Shown here piece after piece: positions 22,387 to 33,900 of a DNA stretch of 64,000 nt (position 1 is the stretch's first letter; each line of letters opens with the position of its first letter). Under the pieces are notes generated by a model that saw nothing but the letters and a program-made list of their open reading frames with translations, had not been told where the DNA came from and ran no database searches. The stretch lies in NCBI GenBank assembly GCA_014898425.1, contig RCSZ01000007.1:1550001-1614000 (forward strand), in the 5' to 3' direction. This stretch comes from Botryotinia globosa (taxonomy: Eukaryota; Ascomycota; Leotiomycetes; Helotiales; Sclerotiniaceae). The position numbers were made by a program, and so were the translations under genes.

Positions 22387-23921
22387 GGTGAATTGATATA
22401 CTGTACGAAAAAGAGTGTCGTGATATTTTTAATTAAAGATTGGAAATATTTAATAAGAAATTGAGAAAGATCTAGACAAGATCAACAACAAGGCTCCCAC
22501 AATTGGTTTGGTGTTGTGTGCGAGGTTGGATCCAATGTGGAAGCTGTGACGGAAACTAGAACGAGATATGTGGAAAAACCGGTGTAGCAAAAAAGAAAGA
22601 AGGAATTCAAGAAACAACTAAATGACTTGAAAAGTTGGAAGATAAATAGGTAAGTTATCTACGAAATGAATCGCAGAATGATGATGGATGGGGGTGGGTT
22701 GTGAAGAGAAGAAAGAACAAACCAGCGGAAGTCAAAGTACAAGTATAAAAATAATGCAGGTACAAACGGCACAGTCAGTCATAATCTCATAGTCTCATAG
22801 TCTCATAGTCTCATAGTCATCATCGCCAAAAAAACTTGGTCACCAAGCCGACCCGACAACAAAGCAGCAAACAATGTGAGGGTGACAGGATGTGGTGGGT
22901 GTATTGGGCGATAAAGAAACACTTCACTTCCAGGTTCTCTAGGTAAAGTTTCAAGGTTTCATGTACCTACTGTTGCGATGCCACGTGTTTCATCTCATTC
23001 GTGGTTAAAAACGAGGCGGTGGATACGATCGACCAGATTCTTTCGCAACCGCTGGGCCAACAGACTTTTCGACATACTCCGATGCATGATGCATGATGCA
23101 TATCAAAGGTGGTAACTTGTAACTTGTAAGGGTGCTAAGTTCCAACTTCTAACTTCCAACGGGATCTTCTTAGGCCTCGAGCTGAATTGGACCATCGACG
23201 ATTGGAGCCTCATTATTTTACACACCCGCGATGTTTAGGACTTGGCGATTTATTTGAAAAGAGAAGGAGGAAGCAGGAAGCAGGAAGCAGGAAGCAGGAA
23301 GCAGGAAGCAGGAAGCAGGAAGCAGGAAGCAGGAAGCAGGAAAGTTGGTGGAAAAGTTGAAAGGAAAGTTGAAATCAAAGGGCTGGGAGGGGGCGGGTTA
23401 TCCTACGAGGAATAAAGTCGATAAGGGTAATAAGCTGGCTGGCTGGGCTGGGCTGGGCTGGGCATTGGCTGGTAGTGGGGCCAAATGCTGTTACGTTCCG
23501 TGCTTCACTCCTAACTTCCAAGGCCGCCAAATGATAACCTATTGAAGAATCGCCGTGTGATTCCCCACACACCTCATGCAGCAAAAAAAGTTCTTTGAAC
23601 CAAACGTAAGGAATGCAATTACTGTCCAGTACTGTAGCAAGATTAAATCGAATAGGCGAAACATTCTGCGTCGTTTATGCAGAGAATCAAGTGGAAGACG
23701 ATGCAATACAACGGGTCAAGAGTGGTCAAAATCACAATGTTTTGGTAGATCACACATTTATAGGAAGGAGAAGCGAAAGACCATCCAGTGTCCAGACTCC
23801 CTCCACACATGCAAGAATGCGTGATGAATCTGACGACATGTCCAGCTTGTACGTACTCGGGACACAATAGTAAAAAGATAGAGACACCCCATTTGGCATT
23901 TGGCATCTGCATTTATGCATT
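22387..23921. other. Intergenic stretch between the array and HIS6
   Basis: No gene recognised. It contains short tandem repeats (TCTCATAG at ~22785-22820, AGGAAGC at ~23268-23342, GGGCT at ~23440-23462) and the 5' region of array member 8. A small open frame at 23345-23545 overlaps the repeats and is not called. Confidence 0.5.
23268..23342. repeat. 7-bp tandem repeat AGGAAGC, about 10 copies
   Basis: Near-perfect consecutive copies of a purine-only heptamer on the plus strand in the spacer before HIS6. Likely a hypervariable minisatellite; no function is implied. Confidence 0.9.
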
Positions 23922-24815
23922 TTATGAAGAAGCAACTTGCTTCTGATTCCATTGTACACATTCATCAAATGTGACCCCAGAACCTCCGAAAACATCCAGA
24001 GCACTTCCGATGGTAAGATCAACCTTTCCACCACTAAGCCTCTTGACATTGTCAAGATCTTGAAGGTTTCTTCCGCCGCCAGCATAAGTGACCGGGATAC
24101 TACACCATTGTGCTAGTTTCTCGACGAGTTGTTCGTCGATACCTTTTTGCAACCCCTCATTGTCGGCTGCATGGATTAAGAACTCGGAGCAATATGGCTC
24201 TAAGGATTTGATAGATGCTAGAAGATATATGAGTTTTCAATGATGAAGAGAGGAAAGAAATGAAATACTCACCCTCATTCACCTCCATGTCTGTAATGGT
24301 TTGCCATTTATTCATAGCCACAAACCAAGTATCATCTCTCTTTCGACAACTCAGATCAATGACAAGTTTTTCTTTATCACCACCGAGAGATTCCAATACG
24401 GAGTTAAGTCGTTCTTGGGAGAACTTCCCATTAGGAAAGAGGAAAGAAGTAATGATGACCTACTATTCCAATCAATATCGATCCTTCCACCTCAAGCAAC
24501 ACGATATAAACATACCCTCTCCGCACCCCATTCAATCCATTGCTTAGCATTTTCATCCGTAATACCACCTCCAACTTGAAGACCATTCTTCCACTCTCCT
24601 ACAGCTTGTTTCGCGGCTTCCTCATTGCCAGGTCCAAGCATAATGACATGAGCACCTGCAAGATCATTGTCCTTGTACAATTTTGCGAAATGGCCAGCTG
24701 GCAATTTCGATACATAGTTGGTCTTCAAGTCAGATGAAGCAGTTGTTAATGTCCCGCCTACAATCTGCTTCACCTGACCTGAATGCAAGTCTATACAGGG
24801 ACGAAATTTAGTCAT
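23922..24815 (-). CDS. HIS6: Phosphoribosyl-formimino-AICAR-phosphate isomerase (HisA type)
   Basis: Catalyses the Amadori-type isomerisation of ProFAR to PRFAR, step four of histidine biosynthesis, as a cytosolic (beta/alpha)8 barrel. Three exons (24815-24516, 24459-24273, 24217-23922; introns of 56 and 55 nt) give 260 residues, the usual length of fungal HIS6. The start [13 protein letters not shown] places the first catalytic Asp at residue 9. The second acid lies in VIDLSCRK (Asp ~135). Phosphate-binding glycines are visible in [16 protein letters not shown] and [11 protein letters not shown]. It is divergently arranged with the FAF1-like gene across about 295 bp. Intact and ordinary. Confidence 0.95.
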
Positions 24816-25109
24816 TATGAGAAGTTTCTCGACGAGATATCCTGCGGTGTAAATATATTGGCCAACAAATTTCTATGTCGAATAATCTCAGGAGAAAGAA
24901 AGAAAGAAAGAATCAACTAATTCCGAGATGTGTTGTTGACCTTCTGCCCGTGTAACTAAAATCGCGTTGCGTCTTCCACCAAAATCATATCGGCAGAATC
25001 CCGGCACATCACCATGATTTTTTCTTATCCAGAACATTTAATATTCTGGGGAAGCTACAAACATCGAATTTGCGAAAAATCACCAAATTCCATACAACTA
25101 ATCTTCAAC
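24816..25109. promoter_or_regulatory. Shared divergent promoter region of HIS6 and the FAF1-like gene
   Basis: The start codons of two divergent genes are 294 bp apart, so both core promoters must lie here or overlap it. A GAAA-rich tract (AAGAAAGAAAGAAAG) is visible near 24895. No binding site is identified with confidence. Confidence 0.45.
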
Positions 25110-26229
25110 ATGCCCGCCTCACTCGGAAAACGAAAGCGCTTATCCGCGACTAATCCTACCAGTTCAAAACTTTCAAAAGTACCTAAAACCACCCCAATCA
25201 CACCCGAACCAGTATTCGAATCCCAATCAGAAGAAGAAGCTTCAGATAGCTCTTCAGAAGGCGACGCAGAGGAGGAGGAAGATGATACTGAGGTTCTCGA
25301 CCCTCAAGAAATATTCCGTCGTCATTTCGAAGCGCAGTTCAAACCGCTTCCTCCTACAACCAAAAAGTCCAAAATCAATCCAGTAATCGAGAATCCCGAT
25401 AATGAAGACGAAGATTGGGATGGCTTATCAGACAATTCCGGCGAAGACGACGAGCAAGAGGAAAACGGCGTACAAGTAGTCGAACATGTGAAGAAAATTG
25501 ATTCTAGGATTGCGGGGATGAGTAAAGGGGAATTGAGGGCTTTCATGGTATGTACAACCATTGGTTTCCCTCTACTATGTTTTACCCATCTCCCAAAATC
25601 TAACACACTTAATCTAGTCCTCCAAAATCCCCAAATCACGCCCTTCACCCTCCCTCTCTAAAGTTGCCGAACTACCAGCCGGCTCCGCAGACGACCCAGG
25701 CGCAACCGAAGCACTCAATCTCAAAAACGATCTCGCGCTCCAACGACTCCTGGATGAATCGCATCTCTTGACATCCTCCTCCTCTTCCTCGGCTGCCAAC
25801 TCCCATGCTGTCCATACTTTACAAGGGAAGAATCGATTGAAAGCCCTGGATATGCGTGTCCAAGCACTGGGCGGGAAAACTAGTATACATACACAAGAAA
25901 GTATGCCGATGAATATGCGAAAGGGGATAATAAGAAAGGCGGAGGAGAAGGAGGAGAAGCGAAGGAGAGAAGCGAAAGAGAATGGGATTGTGCTTGAGAC
26001 GAAAGGAAGAGGAGGGGGAATTGGCGGGGGGAGGGAAAGAAGGAAGGAGAGGAGTGGGGCAGGAGGGACTTTTGATTCTGGTCCTGGGGTTGGGAGGATG
26101 AGGGGCGCGACGTTGAGTTTAAGTGAAAGGGATGTGGTGGGAATTGAGGGGAGTAAGAGGGGTGGAGGTAGGATGGGTAGGAATGGAAAGAGGGGTGGAA
26201 GGGGGAGAGGAAGGGGGAATAGGAGTTAG
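25110..26229 (+). CDS. FAF1/FSAF1-like 40S ribosome assembly factor
   Basis: Two exons (25110-25547 and 25618-26229; 70-nt intron) encode 349 residues. The N-terminus MPASLGKRKRLSATN is basic, followed by a long acidic tract. Then come EIFRRHFEAQFKPLPP (~70-85) and a C-terminal stretch LKALDMRVQALGGK with a charged RKAEEKEEKRRREAKENG helix and a Gly/Arg-rich tail. This order fits the FSAF1/C1orf131 (DUF4602) family, which includes yeast Faf1, a nucleolar protein needed for 18S rRNA maturation; the match is by memory of the family pattern. I chose MPASLGK as start because it follows a CAACATG context and matches a compact N-terminus; an upstream in-frame ATG at 25014 exists. Confidence 0.7.
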
Positions 26230-26722
26230 TGGGTTGGCTGTTTGAAACCAAGAGGCTACTATGGAAAAAGTCAAGGGGTGCTGCATGAATACATGTTCTA
26301 CAAAGCAAATAAAGAATTGATACCCAAGCAAACTACATCAAATATCACATCCGAGATCACAAACACAGACATCACGAGCACTTCGGATGCACTCATCCAG
26401 ATACCAAAGCAAACAAGGTATCAGTCAATTCCATACTGTACAAATTTCCGTCCTCATCAAACCCGACGCTCCAGAATTCACCAATATTGTTTCACAAAGG
26501 TAAAAGTAAGTGCCCTACAACCCATCCTTTCAGGTGATTTGCAGACGCAGTTGCGTTCATTTAAACAAACAGTTCAGTTCAGCCAAATAACGCGCCCAAG
26601 CCCTACCCCTCATGAACTCCGTCCTTCAGTTTCTTCAAATGCCAAGGAAACCTAGGAAATGTATGTTTTTATAATTTCTCCTGCCAATAGCTAGAAAATG
26701 CTGAGTTTTGCAAAACTCTTCT
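26230..26722. other. Convergent 3' spacer
   Basis: Lies between the stop codons of the FAF1-like gene and CAF1. It should hold both 3' UTRs. The open stretch at 26242-26655 (+) lacks any recognised domain and starts just after the FAF1-like stop codon, so I take it as UTR. Confidence 0.5.
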
Positions 26723-28255
26723 TTACTGCTTATTTGCATATTGGAAATGTCCGAACGCACCTCCACCATTACTCGGTGTTAGCGGACCTAAACCATTTCC
26801 TCCATTATTATTATGCGCAGGTGTAGTTGCTAAATTTGCACTTCCATTGTTCGGAGTACTGGGTCCGCCATTTGCAAACGACGATCCTGAACCATTTTGA
26901 TTCGGAGTGGTATTTTCTTGGTATTGATTGTAATGCTGCGGGGTGGTTTGTTGGGTAGCAGCTGTATTAGCTTCTTGGAGATTGATACCGAAGACACGAC
27001 CTAGATGCTCATCTCCAATCTCGCCGTCAAAAAGACGTTCGCGGAGTTTGAAAAAGACTCGACCATTGACGAGGGAATCGGAACCAGCTTGGTGCACAGC
27101 ACCTACGCGTTTAACTTTGAGGACGTCGATCATAGTTTCAATGGTGGGATGACGTTCGGTGCGTTGAAGGAGTTCTGCGGTGACGGCGTCGACATGAGAA
27201 AGCTGGCCTAATTTGTTCATAATTGTTCCTTGTTGCATGAGATATTTGATATCATATACACTTGGAAAGAACTTTTTCATGAGCATATCGAATTCTCTTT
27301 CGTCATCCGGTAAGGGTCTCTGAAGCAGAATCTTTGTAAGATATCCAAAATCGTAGCCAGCATGCCCTGAGATCCAACGTTTCTCCTCATCACATACAAG
27401 TCCGGAACTAATCAATACCGCACCAAACTCGAATGGATCGATGCCTTCTTCCTTCAATCTGTTGAAATCCGTACCGGCAATCTTCCTTTCGTCAATGCCC
27501 TTTTCTGCATACATATCATCCGATAGAGAGAATTTAAAGTTGAACTGCCATGTGCAAGGTATCTGTCCCATGCCGTTACCAATTCTTCGTCCTGCTGAGT
27601 TCCGATCTAGTCCCGAGTCCGAGGGAGGAGTCGCAGGCAATGATTCTCCATCCTCCGAATATAAAGTTATGCCCAGTTGTATAAGTTTCAGTAAGTCTAC
27701 GTTGCATCGTAAGCATTGATAGTGATAATCTCCCTTGCCATTGAATGATCCCATAGGTCGAGCAACGATTCCAGGGAATTTCGCGTCCTAGCAATGTTAA
27801 CTCCGGCGTCAACGATCACCGATGGAGTATCTTACCATAGAAATATAAGGGTATTTGTCCACTAACTGCCGCAGAATTGCCATCTCCTCATGTAGATTCC
27901 CCTTCCAAACATCTCGTATTCTACCCTTATCACGTATACCCCGCGTCCCTGAATCTGCCATTCCGTTGTGCCCTTGTTGTTGCAACGGTGCTGCAGCGAA
28001 GCTCATTTGTGCAGCTTGACTTGCTAATCCACCGCCTTGCAATGGAATACCAGGTGCAGAAAACCCTCCTGGTATACCCATACTAGCTCCATTTGCGAAT
28101 GCATTGCTCATGGAGTTCGCACTCATAAATTGATTTCCGATCGAGCCAGGCGGAGGAAGTCCTGCGGTATGTGGTTGTGTATGAGGCGGATATTGTTGAT
28201 AATGAGATGCCATATTATTTGGGGCAGCCCCGTAGGCTTGCATTCGTGGAGGCAT
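26723..28255 (-). CDS. POP2: CCR4-NOT deadenylase subunit Caf1/Pop2
   Basis: Subunit of the cytoplasmic CCR4-NOT complex that shortens mRNA poly(A) tails. Two exons (28255-27836 and 27787-26723; 48-nt intron) give 494 residues. A low-complexity Gln/Gly/Met N-terminus (~1-110) precedes the RNase D-like fold starting at RDVWKGNLHEEM. Of the DEDDh residues I see Asp141, Asp286 in SGHAGYDFGYL, His372 and Asp377 in HQAGSDSL. The expected Glu of the usual DTEFPG motif is Lys143 (DAKFPG), read directly across the splice junction. A fungal insertion (~185-215) and a Gln/Asn/Gly-rich tail follow. It shares an upstream region with the NDUFB3 gene. Confidence 0.92.
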
Positions 28256-28632
28256 TTTGTTTTCGTCGAGTATGTATGTTGGGTGTAGAAGGTGGGTTGA
28301 TAGCTTTCATGGACGCAAATTGCGCGAGGAGAGGAAGGGTTTCTTTTTCGCAGTCGAAAGCACCAACAGTTTTGGACAAGAAAATAAGATAATTATCACT
28401 CTCTAAATTATTATTTGCTTTAAAATTCAAAAAGTCTCAACACCAAGTCTTGTGTTTCTTAAAGTTCAAGCTGGCTGCTTTGATTTAGCATGAACAATTA
28501 CTGTAGCTAAGGATGGCGCTTAATGTTAGACGCCCTAATCATGTCCGAACTATACCCGAGCTAGACTTCCATATTCAATACATTGTTTACCACTGGACAA
28601 TAAATCATTAGGTGAAAGTTGTAATTCTCACA
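28256..28632. promoter_or_regulatory. Shared divergent promoter region of CAF1 and NDUFB3
   Basis: 377 bp between divergent start codons. Includes an AT-rich stretch around 28390-28440. No specific element is identified. Confidence 0.45.
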
Positions 28633-29042
28633 ATGCAGTGCACAAGGTATGTATTTGACTGAAGATGGATAACGTCAATTTTTATCTTTCAATCGCTGAC
28701 TTTCTCGAATAGAATTCTTAGAGCTGCACAACGTGCAAATCTTACTGGGTTCGACCCAAAAGCATTAGCTGCCGCTTCTGGCAAAAATGCAGGCGACCCA
28801 TGGGCACGACGGTGAGCTCGGAAACCCTTATCCCCAAATTTCGGACTCGCCATACTGATAGGCTTATTAGTGAAGCTTGGAGATATCAAGGACAATACTC
28901 AAGGCGGAATCGATTTTCGAACACCTTCCCTGGATTAGGCATCGCGACGGTAGCTTTTGCAGCATATTGCGGATACGAATATTTCTTTTTGGCGGACGAA
29001 CATCATGGTCACGCAGAGGGTCATGGCGATGGACACCACTGA
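28633..29042 (+). CDS. NADH:ubiquinone oxidoreductase subunit NDUFB3/B12
   Basis: Accessory subunit of mitochondrial complex I, in the inner membrane. Three exons (28633-28646, 28713-28811, 28871-29042) give 94 residues; the first exon is only 14 nt and ends in phase 2, and the total is a whole number of codons. Diagnostic features are GDPWARREAWRYQGQYSRRN (~37-56), then FPGLGIATVAFAAYCGYEYF, a single membrane helix, and a His-rich acidic tail (EHHGHAEGHGDGHH). Size and order match fungal B12 subunits. The micro-exon makes this gene easy to mis-predict. Confidence 0.88.
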
Positions 29043-30962
29043 AGAATGAATTGATGGGAAGTCGTTGTACATATGGGCTAAATTTCATCCTTGGGACTGA
29101 TCCCCTCATTCTCAACAAGTACTGCGCACGCTCCATGTATGGATATGATATGAATTCTCTATTTCTCTGTGAGGATGCAAAACATTGACACCTCACTTTC
29201 CATACAACGGGCAATTTATTGGTAAGCAGCGACGAGGACAAACGCCCTATATTTTCAAAATACATTGTGCAAGTGTGCAATGATCAATTCATTGATATTA
29301 TGCTTGTCCACGGCTTAATCAATGCCAGATTTCGGATCCTATCGGTTTAAATCGGAGAAATATGGTAATTTTACTATATTCAAGAGGAAAGTATGGAGTT
29401 TATTCGCAAAATAATGTTGGGAATTGCTAAACACATTCGTTGAGTATGTGTTCAAATCCAAGAACATATCTACCATGAGAAGCCGAAGTCAGGATTTAAG
29501 AATTCAGTTGGGGTGATACAAAGATTGTCCGGGACGGCTGGAGAGTGGATCGAGACTGAATCGAAAGTGTTGATTGAATAACAAACGGTCAAGCACTTTT
29601 GAGGCTTGCAGCAAGATCCATGTAATAGCATGCTCCATTGATACCGAATATACCCATTTACCACCCCCAGAAAGCTCGCGAGAATGAACATGCAAAGGAA
29701 ACCAACTCGATTCCTTTGGCTTGAAGCAATCTCCCATCTTTGATCCATCGTCTTTCACAATCACCATGTAGGAACGAAAAAAAAGATGCCAGAAATTCTC
29801 ACACGATATACAAAATGACTTGCATACCAACGATACCATCCCTTTGAAACGTGGAAACCAATTAGTTGTATGTTTGGCGTTTGGCGTGCGATTCTTTCCA
29901 CACATAAGTGACATAACACCACCATCTCCCAGGCTAAGAGATGTTTTATATATACAGAATTTCGACAGATCTGCTTGGACAGATCTCTCGGCACGCTGTC
30001 AGTGGTAACTTGAGGGTAGATTCCGAGACTTTCTCCTCGGTAAGCTCTGCCGTAGTTTCCACAATGAGGATCAGAATGTTAATATGTAGTATCTATTTTG
30101 ATACCGACATCGATCTACCTACCTCATTTCCCGGCCCCAACTACCCCGTGCTTTCCTCGGGGATATGTGATCCAGCCTTATCCATCCGAGGTCTCCCCAT
30201 TTTCGCAGGCCCGCGCCGCCCCTACCTAGTACTAATTAATCCACCGCTGAAAGCCAAAGCATTCTATGTCAGCCCGTGCATCATGACTCGAGGTAGAATG
30301 AATGCCCGATATGCATATGGAATCGTCTCGACAAAATCTAGATACTACCACACAAGATAAGAGAGCTTTTGGCTCGTTATATACCCTCGTATTCTCGTAC
30401 TTGTATACCATATATTATATAGTATATATTATATAGTATATATTATATAGTATATATTATATAGTATATATTATATAGTATATATTATATAGTATATATT
30501 ATATAGTATATATTATATAGTATATATTATATAGTATATATTATATAGTATATATTATATAGTATATATTATATAGTATATATTATATATACTATATACC
30601 ATATACTATATACCAGACGTCGATCCAGTTTTAGCCACAATAATCAGAATCTCAGCCTCGTCCAAGGGCAAAGCAAGCCACAGAACAAAAGACTGACCCT
30701 TACCTAGGTATTCTACAAAGTAATGCCATGGATTGATAAACCCAATTTCTAAGGTTTAAGCTTGTTTGATCAAACCCTGAATGTTTTTTTCCGTAATTTG
30801 ATTCTCTCAATTGATGTTAATTCGTTTCTGCCCCAGATAGAAATTCTTCTTCCCCTATCTCGTTGGTTATAATACCAATATTGAAGTAAGATTTTGTTTG
30901 TTTCCTCAGGAATGCCAAAGTCTTTTGATATTCTTCGACACTAATACCTATCCGTCACGCAC
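29043..30962. other. Long intergenic region before the histidine kinase
   Basis: Open frames at 29504-29994 (minus) and 29941-30360 (plus) overlap, lack family features and splice structure, and are not called. The region holds a 14-bp minisatellite (30407-30590) and the presumed long promoter of the histidine kinase gene. Confidence 0.45.
30407..30590. repeat. 14-bp AT minisatellite, about 13 copies
   Basis: Near-identical tandem copies of AGTATATATTATAT. The unit is almost self-complementary, so the array can form hairpins. It lies about 370 bp upstream of the histidine kinase start codon. Confidence 0.9.
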
Positions 30963-33900
30963 ATGGAATCCATGAATATTTGTTCCAATGGCAATCTCCT
31001 TGGGGCGACTGAGGAAACCTCAATCTTGACACAGAAAACGAGAGACATGTACGCTTCGCAGCGTGCACTTGAACTGAGAAAGTAAGTCTGGTCTTTTTTA
31101 TTTTATTTTTTTGGCTTAAACCTATTACCATTTCATGGGTCTCTCTTGCTCTTTCTCTGCTTTGGTGCCAATCTTAGCTTGATTCGGCCGTGTCTCACGT
31201 GCATCATGAAAGCAAATACTCGTGATTTCTTGACTAACGGCTTCATTCCTGTCTTTTAGATTTTATGATCCTTATCAAGCTGATATAAATCCTCATTCTT
31301 CCGAGGATACTCTAAACGGTCGACTCAATTCTGACGGAGCCCTCGACAATTATGCCGAGGTTGTTATATGGCGTTTCGGGGGCGTTCATTCTATGATCAG
31401 GTATGAGGACCTCCAACGCATTGACAAACCGATAAAGCTAATCCACACTAGTATCATCGATGGCTCTACTCAATACTTCATTGCGGGAGCACGGCGCGAT
31501 AAATCTCTACCCGAGGAGGATATCGTCAATGATTCATGGTTTGGTTGTTTTCAAGTGCCAACACCAGGTGGACTGTGTGAAGTCAGGACAAACCAACCGC
31601 AATCCTAAACATATACTAACCGAGAATTTCAGAATACCTTGGCCATCAATGATGACGAAAATGATCCTTACCCTTGTTTTATTGTCGATGATTTGAGGAA
31701 AGACCCAAGATTTGCCAGTTTATCCATAGTTGATGGTTCTTTAGCTTCATACGTTTGGTATGCTGGGGCTCCAATTACTACCAAAAATGGTATCAACATT
31801 GGTGTTTTATGTGTCTTCGGTGATCGCCCTACCACCGGATTTAATTTAGAGAGAAGAAGATGTAGGTTTGGGCGACAGCTTACCTCCCTGAGATCTATGT
31901 TGATACTAACGCAACATCCAGTTTTATATCATCAAGCGAACAATATCATGAAGTACATGGAAACGCAACGAGAGGCTATCGAAAGACATCGAGTTGCGCT
32001 CATGTCGAATGGAATTGCTACCTTCATAGAAAGAACTTCTCGTTACACTAACATTGTCTCTGACAGCCCATACTCTTCAACTCTAGCAGTTTCAAATACG
32101 TCCAATGGATCTGGTACTCAATTCGGCGATGATACCAGAACAGACCTCTCTCAGGATGGACATTCTAACACATCAAATCAGCCACACCAGTCTTCCGATG
32201 CTGTACTTGATCAGATAAGAATCACTTTAGATCACGCGGCCGAAATTCTTCGGGAATCCCTTGAACTTAACGTTGGAGGTGTTGTCTTCTTAGACACGAC
32301 TAATGGTCATACTGAAGTGGGGAATATGGATGCTTATCTGGACACAAGCACTGATATCGGTACAGAGGTGAAGGAGGCTGAATTAAGGAGGTCGCTCGTA
32401 CAAAATGAAGAAAGACCAAAGTATGAAGAGTACCGAAGAAAATTGTCTCAAGGCACCATACGAACTTCCACGGATAGACACAAAGTGGCAAAGGTCCTTT
32501 CTATGTCAGCGGCAAAAGTTGCAACCTGGGACTCAGAAGCTCATGTTCTGGATGGCAAAACCCTTCGATCGCTAATGAATTCTTACCCTAAGGGGAATGT
32601 CTGGTATAGCCTAGACTTCGTTCGATCTCGATAGGATCATTTGACTGATTTTGATAAAGGTATATTGACGACAATGGCTATTTCTCGAGCCTGGAACAAG
32701 TTAACGATCGGAAACGCGCGCCCTCGACCGATACTAGTCCTACTGAAAGGCCTAGAACATCTGGCTCTTTTGATGCTATGAAGCAAGAAGCGGAAGCAAC
32801 TATGCTTGGCAAGGTATTCCATAAAGCAAGGCAAATCATATTCCTTCCTCTTTGGGATTCTGCTGGCGGTATGTCATGCTTCTATCTCGTCGTAATAGCC
32901 CCCTTCTATTCTCGGCTAATAAATTCACTGCAGAGAGATGGTACTCGGGCCTCTTTGTGTGGAGTCAATCAGCAGTCCCTGTTTTTACCGTGAATAATGA
33001 AATATCTTACCTGTCTGCATTTACAAACTCGGTCATGATGGAGATTAGTCGATTAGATGCCCTGATTTCTAACAAGATGAAATCAGATTTTATTAGTAGC
33101 ATTTCTCGTAAGTATTGGCCATTCCGAGTATTCACCTAAAAGCGCTAATGATGAGCAAAGATGAATTTAGAAGTCCATTACATGGCATTTTGGCTTCAGC
33201 AGACTTCTTACGGGAATCAAATCTTGATATTTCGCAAACAGAGTTTGTCTCAACAATCCAGAATTGCAGTGGTACTCTCCTGGTACGTGCAACAAATATC
33301 ATAACATGTTATCAGGGTTTCCAATAGTTCGGACTACGGTCCAACGCCCAGAAGCTATCAACTTCTGAAACTAGTTAGACGATTCAAGTGGTCTGAAATA
33401 CTAATCATTGCGGGTATTTTACCCCTTCTCAGCTTTGAGATATAAAATCCCGTTTGCGAGTCCGGGCTATTGGACATACCTTTTGCATCCGATCCACTTG
33501 CCTCTTGAATTGTTGCCCCTACAAGCTTACACTGACACCATATCATAGGATACAATCAATCACGTTCTTGACTACAGCAAAATCAATTCTTTCGAGAAAA
33601 GAGAAGGCTCTTTACAAGGTAGGTCATATGTTGTTTGCTGGGCTAGATCATTCTTGAATTGACAATGTACTAGGGTCTTTCTCGAGCGAGCTTCATCAAG
33701 TAACCAACGTAGCTTTGCTATGCGAGGATACCATCAATGGTATGATCGCTGCTAACCACTTTAGAAGTGCTGCTCCTATGTATAATTTAGCACTTTCAAA
33801 CGGTTCACCCAAAAAGAAGACTGGTCTCTCCCCAGACATAACGGCACAGCCATTGCAAATCATTCTAGATTTTGAAATGCGGGATTGGACTTATAAAGTT

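Noticed and set aside
25880..26331. Antisense Pro/Ser-rich frames opposite the FAF1-like gene
   Set aside because: Shadow of the Gly/Arg-rich tail of the sense gene; no independent evidence.
29504..30360. Frames on both strands between NDUFB3 and the histidine kinase
   Set aside because: Mutually overlapping, without domain features, ATG context or intron support; more likely promoter and UTR sequence.
30407..30590. Possible CRISPR-like array
   Set aside because: Repeats are directly adjacent with no unique spacers, and the genome is eukaryotic; it is a minisatellite.
33358..33555. Minus-strand frame inside the 266-nt histidine kinase intron
   Set aside because: Lies almost wholly in the intron and shows no protein-like features.
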